Positions 1-5,050 of a DNA stretch of 5,050 bases are shown here, in pieces. The DNA is from Thermoanaerobaculaceae bacterium. Lineage in GTDB: Bacteria > Acidobacteriota > UBA4820. The notes below the pieces were generated by a model. It was not told where the DNA came from. It worked only from the letters and a program-made list of their open reading frames with translations, and ran no database searches. Position numbers and translations under genes: made by a program. Where the stretch lies: contig JAAZNT010000282.1 in assembly GCA_012798145.1 (NCBI GenBank), positions 1 to 5,050 of the forward strand, given 5' to 3'. Each line of letters opens with the position of its first letter. Position 1 is the stretch's first letter.

Positions 1-211
1 CAGGAAGTTCTTTCATATTTTCACTTGAAGAGGGGATGATTTTATTTAAAAACTCTCTGGCGATTTCATTTTCGGTATATTTTACGCTATTCTCCTTTAA
101 AAGCCCTTCGTAAAGCCTGCTTGAATAGAACGACGAAGAATCGTGATTAATCCTTCCCGGTGACCCAAAAGAACTTGTCTTTGTCCCGTTTTTCCTCTTC
201 TGCGCCTTCAT
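1..211 (-). CDS. DNA methyltransferase of a type II R-M system (N-terminal part, runs off left edge)
   Basis: The first 70 codons of a gene read from ATG at 211 to the left edge with no stop. The visible protein starts MKAQKRKNGT, then has the stretch SFGSPGRINHDSSSFYSSRLYEG (residues about 15-37, written here in part only as SPGRINHD...FYSSRLYEG) and ends ...SSENMKELP. In my recollection this N-terminal pattern is typical of beta-class amino-methyltransferases (N4-cytosine or N6-adenine), where an S-S-E-x-M-x-x-L-P segment comes just before the catalytic SPPY motif. That motif would lie beyond the edge and cannot be seen. The ATG directly follows the TAG stop of the endonuclease gene, and a GGAGAG sequence inside the end of that gene (about 220-225) can serve as ribosome binding site, so translation is probably coupled. 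The likely role is to methylate host DNA at the sequence cut by the neighbour. Family assignment is from pattern recognition; base specificity is unknown. Confidence 0.78.
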   Translation of the reverse strand, partial: MKAQKRKNGTKTSSFGSPGRINHDSSSFYSSRLYEGLLKENSVKYTENEIAREFLNKIIPSSSENMKELP

Positions 212-844
212 CTAATCTTCTCTCCAATAATCAACCCATCTGTCAAAAGCGTTAAATTCAATCTCTCTTTTCGTCCATTCAATCGCTATTTTCCTGCTCC
301 CTTTTTCACCGATTATAAGCGATAGCGCCTTATGGGAAATTTCAACTCCTCTCGGATTTGTTCTTTCCTTGGGAAGTTTGATATATTCTTCTCTTCCTAT
401 CTTTTTAAAGACAGAAAGCTGCGATGAAACAGGAAGGAAGAAAAGAGCGCCTTCGCCGTTCCAGTTTATTTGAGCGAGCAAAATGTCGTATTTGGGGTAA
501 TAGGATTCAAGGAACTCCTTTGCTTTTTTGGCATCAACAGTCCATATAAGTTTGACGCCGTTAAGACTTTTTCCGGTAATTGTCTTGATTGAAATTCCTT
601 TCCCAAAAAGTCTCAGATCAATTTCCGCTTCTGTGATGGGAATTTCAGTTTCAATGTTTTCCTCACCAAATTTGTAAATCAAGAGTGCAGTTAAAATTCT
701 TTCCCTTAATGAGCCGACTTCCATTCCAATTTTACCGGCTCTTGAGCTTTCCAATTCCGCTATTTGAAAAAGATATGGAAGCTTTCTTTTAATTTTTTCA
801 GTAGTTTTTTCGTCATTAAACAACTCTTCAAGTCTGGAACTCAA
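212..844 (-). CDS. ThaI-like type II restriction endonuclease
   Basis: A 210-residue protein resembling the ThaI family of type II restriction endonucleases; the founding member, from Thermoplasma, cuts CGCG. Recognition rests on the segments ESSRAGKIGMEVGSLRERI (residues about 32-50), TEAEIDLRLFGKGISIKT (72-88), KLIWTVDAKKAKEF and PKYDILLAQINW, plus length and the adjoining methyltransferase. The metal-binding core is probably D76 followed after eight residues by S85-I-K87, a PD-(D/E)xK-like arrangement in which serine replaces the usual acidic residue; E48 in the preceding helix may supply the missing carboxylate. The reading frame is open up to TTG at 886 (224 residues), but I prefer TTG at 844 because AAGGAG lies six bases upstream of it, while 886 has no good ribosome binding site. 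Both are TTG, a weak start that may keep nuclease levels low. It is the first gene of the R-M operon. Cleavage specificity CGCG is inferred, not shown. Confidence 0.82.
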   Translation of the reverse strand: MSSRLEELFNDEKTTEKIKRKLPYLFQIAELESSRAGKIGMEVGSLRERILTALLIYKFGEENIETEIPITEAEIDLRLFGKGISIKTITGKSLNGVKLIWTVDAKKAKEFLESYYPKYDILLAQINWNGEGALFFLPVSSQLSVFKKIGREEYIKLPKERTNPRGVEISHKALSLIIGEKGSRKIAIEWTKREIEFNAFDRWVDYWRED

Positions 845-850
845 TGTTTT

Positions 851-856
851 CTCCTT
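851..856 (-). promoter_or_regulatory. Shine-Dalgarno site deciding the endonuclease start
   Basis: AAGGAG on the minus strand, six bases before TTG at 842-844. It is the only good ribosome binding site near the 5' end of this gene and is the reason for choosing the shorter start over TTG at 884-886. Confidence 0.65.
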
Positions 857-916
857 ATAAAAAGATCCTATGAAGAAAATATCCAATTCTGAATAAAACT
901 CTTCGGATCAGGTTTA

Positions 917-945
917 ATTGTATATTTTTCCCACCATTTCGTCAA
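917..945 (-). promoter_or_regulatory. Sigma70-type promoter of the R-M operon
   Basis: On the minus strand TTGACG (945-940) and TACAAT (922-917) are separated by exactly 17 bases. Transcription would start near 910, giving a leader of about 66 bases to the TTG at 844 or about 24 bases to the TTG at 886. Apart from the sixth -35 base both hexamers match those of the divergent promoter at 1001-1029. Confidence 0.72.
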
Positions 946-1000
946 ACAAAATATTTTTTCCTGTTCCCCTTTTGGCATTTCTTTCGCCTTCCGCTTTTTT

Positions 1001-1029
1001 TTGACTGAACGATTTTGCTTTGCTACAAT
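1001..1029 (+). promoter_or_regulatory. Sigma70-type promoter with extended -10, for the DHS-like/rubrerythrin genes
   Basis: TTGACT (1001-1006) and TACAAT (1024-1029) with a 17-base spacer; TG at 1021-1022 gives an extended -10. The predicted start is near 1036, leaving a leader of about 18 bases that contains GGAGG (1044-1048) five bases before the ATG at 1054. The short leader leaves no room for a riboswitch. Confidence 0.78.
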
Positions 1030-1053
1030 TTAATTTGTTAAATGGAGGATTAA

Positions 1054-2031
1054 ATGGCAAAAGGAGCGATTTCAAAATTTATTGAGAAGAATTTCAGACA
1101 TTTTAATGCGGCGGCTCTTCTTGACGCTGCGGAAGGTTACAAAAAGCACCTTGAGAGAAACGGCTATATGCTTGTAACTCTCGGCGGGGCAATGAGCACA
1201 GCAGAACTTGGGATCACTCTTGCTGAGATGATCCGCAAAGGAAAGGTCAATGCGATTTCAACTACTGGAGCCAATCTTGAGGAGGATGTTTTCAATCTTG
1301 TCGCCCACAACCATTATGTGAGAATCCCGAATTACAGGGATTTGACGCCAAAAGATGAAAAGAAACTTCTTCAAAAGCATTTGAACCGCGTTACGGACAC
1401 CTGCATTCCTGAAGAAGAGGCGATGAGGAGAATTGAGAGGGCTGTTCTTGAAGAATGGGTAAAGGCGGATAAAAGCGGCGAGAGGCATTTTCCGCACCAG
1501 TTTTTATACAAGATTCTTTTGTCTAAAAAACTTGAAAAGTATTATCAAATACACCCGAAAAACAGCTGGCTTCTTGAGGCGGCGAAAAGAAACCTTCCCA
1601 TTTTTGTCCCGGGAGCGGAAGATTCAACTTTGGGGAATATGTATGCCGCCCATTGTATGAACAAAGATATTAAAAATCCACTGACGATGAAGAGCGGTTT
1701 TGAGTATATGATAGAACTTGCGAATTGGTATCTAAAGACATCAAGAAAGCATTCAATCGGATTTTTCCAGATCGGGGGCGGAATATCAGGAGATTTTCCA
1801 ATTTGCGTGGTTCCTATGCTGCATCAGGATTTGAGGATGAAGAATGTTCCTTTGTGGGGATACTTCTGTCAAATTTCTGAGGCGGCGACAAGTTACGGCT
1901 CTTATTCGGGAGCGGTTCCCAATGAAAAGATAACATGGGGAAAACTCGGCGTTGAGACGCCGAAATTCATTATAGAATCAGATGCCACGATAGTCGCTCC
2001 GCTTATCTTTGCTTATGTTTTAAATAAATAA
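1054..2031 (+). CDS. Deoxyhypusine synthase-like protein (possible homospermidine synthase)
   Basis: A 325-residue NAD-dependent enzyme of the deoxyhypusine synthase fold. Seen in the sequence: an N-terminal TLGGAMSTAELG segment (42-53), the NAD-binding STTGANLEED (69-78, compare STAGGVEED of eukaryotic DHS), FVPGAEDSTLG (184-194), the triple glycine G241-G243, GSYSG (282-286), and WGK (295-297), where K297 matches the lysine that forms the enzyme-butylimine intermediate (K329 of human DHS). Several polyamine-pocket residues differ: human K287-H288 are G246-D247 here, and human D316 is Y284, while E323 is kept as E291. Bacteria lack the archaeal/eukaryotic eIF5A substrate, and some bacterial DHS homologues are reported to move an aminobutyl group onto putrescine to make homospermidine; that is the best guess here. 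It is cytosolic. The start is well supported by GGAGG. It is the first gene of the plus-strand block and lies 12 bases before rubrerythrin. Confidence 0.9.
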   Translation: MAKGAISKFIEKNFRHFNAAALLDAAEGYKKHLERNGYMLVTLGGAMSTAELGITLAEMIRKGKVNAISTTGANLEEDVFNLVAHNHYVRIPNYRDLTPKDEKKLLQKHLNRVTDTCIPEEEAMRRIERAVLEEWVKADKSGERHFPHQFLYKILLSKKLEKYYQIHPKNSWLLEAAKRNLPIFVPGAEDSTLGNMYAAHCMNKDIKNPLTMKSGFEYMIELANWYLKTSRKHSIGFFQIGGGISGDFPICVVPMLHQDLRMKNVPLWGYFCQISEAATSYGSYSGAVPNEKITWGKLGVETPKFIIESDATIVAPLIFAYVLNK

Positions 2032-2043
2032 AAGGAGGTAAAA

Positions 2044-2610
2044 ATGGATAAATTGAAGGGAAGCCAGACTGAAAAGAATCTTTTGACTGCGTTTGCAGGA
2101 GAGTCGCAGGCAAGAAACAGATACACTATGTTTGCAGAAGTGGCAAGGAAAGAGGGATTTGAAAAAATAGCCGACATTTTTCTTGATACAGCCGAGAATG
2201 AATACGAGCATGCAAAGAGAATGTTTAAGTTTCTTGAAGGCGGCGAAGCGGAGGTCTCGGCGTCTTATCCTGCGGGAAAAGTTGGAACGACAAAGGAGAA
2301 TCTAAAAGAGGCAGCCGCGGGAGAAAATTACGAGCATTCAAAGATGTATCCCGAATTCGCCGATATCGCTGAAAAAGAGGGGTTCAAACTTATAGCAAAT
2401 GTTTTCAGAATGATTGCAAAAGTTGAGGTTGAACACGAGAAAAGATACCTTGAACTTCTTGAAAAAGTGGAAAAGGAAAATTACTTCAAAAGAGAAAAGC
2501 CGACCAAATGGAGATGCAAAAAATGCGGACACATACACGAAGGTCCTGAGCCTCCGGGCGCTTGTCCGCTCTGTCTCCAGCCCAAAGCTTTTTTTGAACC
2601 GCTGGAATAA
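2044..2610 (+). CDS. rbr: Rubrerythrin
   Basis: A 188-residue cytosolic non-haem iron peroxidase that reduces hydrogen peroxide with electrons from a rubredoxin or NAD(P)H-linked donor, a common oxidative-stress protein of anaerobes. Length is as usual for the family. An N-terminal four-helix ferritin-like domain (about 1-145) carries the di-iron ligands E20, E53/H56 (ExxH), E94, E97 and E128/H131 (ExxH). A C-terminal rubredoxin-like domain carries C158-x2-C161 and C174-x2-C177 for the single iron, with only 12 residues between the two pairs, as is normal for rubrerythrin and shorter than in free rubredoxin. All expected ligands are present, so it should be active. A very strong AAGGAGGT (2032-2039) lies close before the ATG. 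It follows the DHS-like gene after 12 bases and has no obvious promoter of its own, so it is probably co-transcribed, with the strong ribosome site giving high yield. Confidence 0.96.
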   Translation: MDKLKGSQTEKNLLTAFAGESQARNRYTMFAEVARKEGFEKIADIFLDTAENEYEHAKRMFKFLEGGEAEVSASYPAGKVGTTKENLKEAAAGENYEHSKMYPEFADIAEKEGFKLIANVFRMIAKVEVEHEKRYLELLEKVEKENYFKREKPTKWRCKKCGHIHEGPEPPGACPLCLQPKAFFEPLE

Positions 2611-2675
2611 TTTTTCCTGCTTGCTCAACAATCTCTCTTAATGAATATATTTGAAGGGATTGGTGTTTATATTAA

Positions 2676-3587
2676 ATGACGAGTCATTCTCACATTGACA
2701 GACCTCTTTATATCACCGTTTTTCTTAACGGGTTCATTTCACTCCTTGAACTCTTTTTTGGCTTGATATCAAACTCTCTTGCTCTTATTTCTGATGCCGC
2801 TCACAACCTGACAGATTTTCTTGCTGTCTTTCTTGCGTTGATTTCAAGGATAGCGGGAAGAAAGCCTCCTACATTGAAACACACTTACGGCTTCCGAAGG
2901 CTTGAAATTTTCGCTGCTTTTTTTAACGGTCTTCTGCTTTTCGCAATAATGGCTATTCTTTTAAAGGAGTCAATATTCAGGTTATTCAACCCCGTCAAGC
3001 CACCAAGTCAAACCATTGTTATAGTTGTTGGAATAGCAGCATTCTTTGTAAATTTCATTTCAGTCATTGTTTTGAATCCACACAAAAAAGAGGATGTAAA
3101 TATCAAAATCGCTTTTATCCACCTTTTGCAGGACGCTTTTGTCTCCGTCGTGGTTATAATTTCCGCCTTTCTCTACAATTTCAGTTTTGGAAAATATGTT
3201 GACCCAATAGCGACAATTTTGATTTCAATTTTGGTCTTAAAAAGCGCTATTTTAATCCTTTATGAAACTGTGTTGACTCTTCTTGAAGGCGTTCCTCCAA
3301 ATATTGATATAATGGAAATTATTAATTTTGTAGGGCAAAACTATCCGCAAATTTCAATTCACCACATTCATATTTGGCAGAACGGACCAAATGAAATACT
3401 TCTTACCGCTCACATCCATTTCAAAGAAAATTGCAGGACCGATGAAATTGAAATGGTTTTTGCCGACCTAAAGGAGAAATTTGAAAAACAATGGAAAATA
3501 AACCACATAACTTTTGAGCCTGAATTTAACGGCTGTGGAGAAAGCGAAACAATTTCAAAAGGAATTAGCAAAGGAACCAAGTTTTAA
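2676..3587 (+). CDS. Cation diffusion facilitator, zinc-type (CzcD/ZitB-like efflux)
   Basis: A 303-residue inner-membrane metal/proton antiporter that exports Zn2+ and similar divalent metals from the cytoplasm. Six hydrophobic segments lie near residues 10-32, 33-58, 77-98, 112-133, 143-167 and 174-204. The transport site is the HD-HD type seen in zinc carriers: H43-x3-D47 in SDAAHNLTD (helix 2) and H149-x3-D153 (helix 5). Iron/manganese carriers usually have other residues at these places. The C-terminal cytosolic domain (about 208-303) has histidines at 229, 230, 232, 246, 248 and 277, which may bind regulatory zinc, and ends in a polar tail after C287. The His-rich loop between helices 4 and 5 found in many CzcD/ZnT proteins is nearly absent; only H4 and H6 at the N-terminus recall it. 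A TAA lies directly before the ATG, fixing the start, but the ribosome site is weak. It lies 65 bases after rubrerythrin and may be co-transcribed or have a weak promoter of its own. Confidence 0.93.
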   Translation: MTSHSHIDRPLYITVFLNGFISLLELFFGLISNSLALISDAAHNLTDFLAVFLALISRIAGRKPPTLKHTYGFRRLEIFAAFFNGLLLFAIMAILLKESIFRLFNPVKPPSQTIVIVVGIAAFFVNFISVIVLNPHKKEDVNIKIAFIHLLQDAFVSVVVIISAFLYNFSFGKYVDPIATILISILVLKSAILILYETVLTLLEGVPPNIDIMEIINFVGQNYPQISIHHIHIWQNGPNEILLTAHIHFKENCRTDEIEMVFADLKEKFEKQWKINHITFEPEFNGCGESETISKGISKGTKF

Positions 3588-3605
3588 TTGACCGCTAAAA
3601 ACAAA

Positions 3606-3638
3606 AAAAGCCGCCCTTTCGGACAGCTTTTCTTTTTT
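3606..3638. terminator. Bidirectional intrinsic terminator
   Basis: An 11-position stem (3606-3616 with 3621-3631) closed by a TTTC loop, with nine Watson-Crick pairs and two C-A mismatches, then six T on the plus strand (3633-3638). On the minus strand the hairpin is followed by a run of T (3609-3603), so it can end both the cation-efflux transcript and the convergent secreted-protein transcript. The mismatches are G-T wobbles in the minus-strand RNA, so the hairpin should be firmer in that direction. Confidence 0.85.
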
Positions 3639-3657
3639 ATTCAATTGGATTAAATTG

Positions 3658-4122
3658 TTACGGCGTTGTGGGAGACGCAGGGGCAAGAGAATCAGAGCCG
3701 CCTACCGCTGTGTCAACATGTGTAGTTGTCGTTCCATAAACAGTTCTTGTCTTTAGATTGTAGTTTTTAAGAAAGTCGTCATATCTGAAAAAGACTGCGT
3801 TTGCTCTCCCCCAAGTAACTTTATCATCGGGATTTGCCGAATAAACTGAAATTCCAAAAAGTCTCAAGATATGAGCAAGGTCACCTTCCGTCATATCTTC
3901 ATTTGCGCTCCAAGCCCCTGAAAAAGGAACAATTGCCACATCCTGAAGAACGGATATAGCCGAATCAACAGTCCATCCTCCCGCAGGAACCGGCGTAGCG
4001 GTGTGCTTTACGAGAAGTAAAGCGAAATCCCCCTGCTTGATAATATCGCTGTTGTCAGCCAGAACGGCTATGCTTCCCAAAAGACCAATCAGCATTGCAA
4101 TTAAAATCATTTTCCCTTTCAT
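3658..4122 (-). CDS. Exported protein of unknown function with two degenerate SLH-like segments
   Basis: A 154-residue protein that I do not recognise as a named family. It begins with a clear Sec signal peptide: MKGK, a hydrophobic core (about 5-20) and a likely cut after V-L-A22, leaving about 132 residues. The mature part holds two similar amphipathic segments, K29-x-GDFALLLV (29-38) and T78-E-GDLAHILR (78-87), with WTVDSAISVLQDVAIVP between them (50-66). This order recalls S-layer-homology-like domains, but the match is loose. There are no cysteines in the mature part, no lipobox and no sorting motif; the end is rich in Thr, Ser and Pro (131-154). The start is supported by GGAGGAG (4129-4135) six bases before the ATG, and by a strong promoter just upstream. 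It lies 65 bases downstream of the tyrosine-kinase gene in the same direction, so a surface or exopolysaccharide role is possible but only from context. Confidence 0.72.
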   Translation of the reverse strand: MKGKMILIAMLIGLLGSIAVLADNSDIIKQGDFALLLVKHTATPVPAGGWTVDSAISVLQDVAIVPFSGAWSANEDMTEGDLAHILRLFGISVYSANPDDKVTWGRANAVFFRYDDFLKNYNLKTRTVYGTTTTHVDTAVGGSDSLAPASPTTP

Positions 4123-4142
4123 TTTCTACTCCTCCATTTTTA

Positions 4143-4171
4143 AACATACAACTTTTTTAACCATTTGTCAA
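4143..4171 (-). promoter_or_regulatory. Strong sigma70-type promoter for the exported-protein gene
   Basis: On the minus strand a consensus TTGACA (4171-4166), a 17-base spacer and TATGTT (4148-4143). Transcription should start near 4136, right at the edge of the GGAGGAG ribosome site, giving a leader of only about 14 bases. This suggests the small exported protein is made in larger amounts than, or independently of, the upstream kinase. Confidence 0.75.
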
Positions 4172-4187
4172 GTCCGCACCTTTAGTT

Positions 4188-5050
4188 TTAGTAAAGCTCC
4201 CTGTCTCTATGTTTTCTCTTTTTGACCTTCACGCTTAGGTTTTGAAATCTTGACAAATCAATACCGAAAAGCCAATTAAGCTTCTTTGGCGATGTTCCCG
4301 TTGTGTAATAATAGCTGTTGCTGTAATAATAATCGTAATAATATGAAGATGTCGTGTCAACATAATTCATAACAACACCGGCAAGCTGGGCTTTTAGTCT
4401 TTCCAAAGTGACTATGGTTCTTTGCAGCAATGGCCTGTGTGTAGATTTGTGTTTTGCAACAAGAAGAACAAGGTCGCTGTAGGTTGCAAGAATTTGGGCA
4501 TCTGTCAACGATAGAGCAGGCGGAGAATCAATAACAACCCAGTCAAAATCGCTTTTAACTTTTGAAATGAGTTCCTTAAATCTTTTCATAGAAAATAATT
4601 CTGGTGGGTTGGGAGGTATTGGCCCCGAATACATAAGCCAGAGATTAACGCCTACCGGAACAATAAAGTCTTCCAATTTCGCTTCTTTGTCTGCCATATA
4701 GTGTGTCAATCCTTTGACAGCCGCTTCTGGCTTAAATTTTCGGTGCAGTGTAGGCCTTCTCAGATCGCAGTCCATAACAAGAACTCTGTCCCCGCCAGCG
4801 GCAAGAACGCTTCCAAGGTTTATAGCAACTGTACTCTTTCCTTCTTTTGGCGCGGCGGATGTCACAAGAATTACATTCTGTTGTTTGTTCTGGCTTGCAT
4901 AAATAAGAGCAGTTCTAAGCGTCTGATACGCTTCAACAGACGCTCTCTGAGATTCTGACCCGATTGCGGGAACCATCGTCAGAAGGTTCAACCCCAGCCC
5001 CTGCTCAACATCCTCAGTTGATTTGATTCTTGTGTCAAAGACCTGAATCG
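4188..5050 (-). CDS. Polysaccharide co-polymerase/tyrosine autokinase, C-terminal part (BY-kinase, runs off right edge)
   Basis: The frame is open to the right edge; a TTG at 4991 could be mistaken for a start, but the upstream codons read VFDTRIKSTEDVEQGLG, the usual linker between a Wzz-type membrane domain and a kinase domain, so the gene continues beyond the window. In the 286 visible residues: E39-x2-Q42-x2-R45 (the ring-forming ExxRxxR motif with Q for the first R), Walker A SAAPKEGKST (64-73, K71), Walker A' with D93 and D95, Walker B with D174 (WVVIDSPP), and a tyrosine cluster at 236-238, 240-242 and 246-248. Such kinases (Wzc, ExoP, CpsCD families) sit in the inner membrane and control the length and export of capsule or exopolysaccharide through cycles of tyrosine autophosphorylation. 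Unusually, 38 residues follow the tyrosine cluster, with a basic stretch KVKKRKHR and a final tyrosine. No terminator is seen after the gene. Confidence 0.92.
   Translation of the reverse strand, partial: IQVFDTRIKSTEDVEQGLGLNLLTMVPAIGSESQRASVEAYQTLRTALIYASQNKQQNVILVTSAAPKEGKSTVAINLGSVLAAGGDRVLVMDCDLRRPTLHRKFKPEAAVKGLTHYMADKEAKLEDFIVPVGVNLWLMYSGPIPPNPPELFSMKRFKELISKVKSDFDWVVIDSPPALSLTDAQILATYSDLVLLVAKHKSTHRPLLQRTIVTLERLKAQLAGVVMNYVDTTSSYYYDYYYSNSYYYTTGTSPKKLNWLFGIDLSRFQNLSVKVKKRKHRDRELY

Noticed and set aside
946..1000. T-rich stretch between the divergent -35 boxes as a possible operator or UP element
   Set aside because: No inverted or direct repeat found; pyrimidine-rich composition alone is not evidence of a site.
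1258..1497. Minus-strand open frame of 79 codons
   Set aside because: It lies wholly within the DHS-like gene, has no recognisable product or ribosome site, and is a shadow frame.
1946..1963. Perfect 7-bp inverted repeat with a TGAG loop inside the DHS-like gene, just after the catalytic lysine codon
   Set aside because: No T-run follows and it lies in conserved coding sequence; probably chance from codons for L-G-V-E-T-P.
2338..2641. Open frames on both strands overlapping the end of rubrerythrin
   Set aside because: Rubrerythrin has all its metal ligands in the other frame; these are shadows with low-complexity Phe/Lys-rich products.
2621..2651. Possible promoter before the cation-efflux gene (TTGCTC ... 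TATATT)
   Set aside because: Weak -35 and a 19-base spacer; not strong enough to annotate beside the clear promoters elsewhere in the window.
4001..4225. Plus-strand open frame of 74 codons
   Set aside because: It is antisense to the exported-protein gene and its promoter, has no ribosome site, and its hydrophobic stretch mirrors the signal peptide on the other strand.
4989..4991. TTG as the start of a stand-alone 267-residue CpsD-like kinase
   Set aside because: Upstream in-frame codons to the edge encode the conserved Wzz-kinase linker (VFDTRIKSTEDVE), so the gene starts outside the window.

Overview
The window is AT-rich bacterial DNA. It has strong GGAGG-type Shine-Dalgarno sequences and textbook sigma70-type promoters (TTGAC-N17-TACAAT/TATGTT). 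Spacing is tight and genes sit in short divergent and convergent blocks. The gene content (bacterial deoxyhypusine-synthase-like protein, full-length rubrerythrin, BY-kinase) fits an anaerobic or microaerophilic bacterium. A poorly sampled lineage, for example of the PVC/Omnitrophota kind, is only a guess.

Left block (1-~1000, minus strand): a type II restriction-modification operon. A ThaI-like restriction endonuclease is followed directly (TAG|ATG) by the first 70 codons of a DNA methyltransferase that runs off the left edge. The operon has its own promoter at 917-945. The endonuclease probably starts at a TTG with an AAGGAG site (844), not at the longer TTG (886).

Centre block (~1000-3640, plus strand): a promoter (TTGACT-N17-TACAAT, extended -10) drives a deoxyhypusine-synthase-like gene. 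Rubrerythrin follows 12 bp later, probably in the same transcript. A zinc-type cation diffusion facilitator follows after 65 bp. A bidirectional hairpin terminator at 3606-3638 separates this block from the convergent right-hand genes. The DHS-like protein keeps the catalytic lysine but has altered spermidine-pocket residues, so it is unlikely to be a true eIF5A-modifying enzyme; homospermidine synthesis is the likeliest alternative.

Right block (3640-5050, minus strand): the C-terminal half of a polysaccharide co-polymerase/tyrosine autokinase (Wzc/CpsD family). It is open at the right edge and has an unusual extension after its tyrosine cluster. A small exported protein of unknown function follows downstream with its own strong promoter (TTGACA-N17-TATGTT). 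No mobile element, tRNA, rRNA or CRISPR array is visible. No intergenic stretch exceeds about 210 bases. I see no wholly new system; the points most worth attention are the DHS-like enzyme paired with rubrerythrin, the BY-kinase tail, and the secreted protein with two degenerate SLH-like helices.
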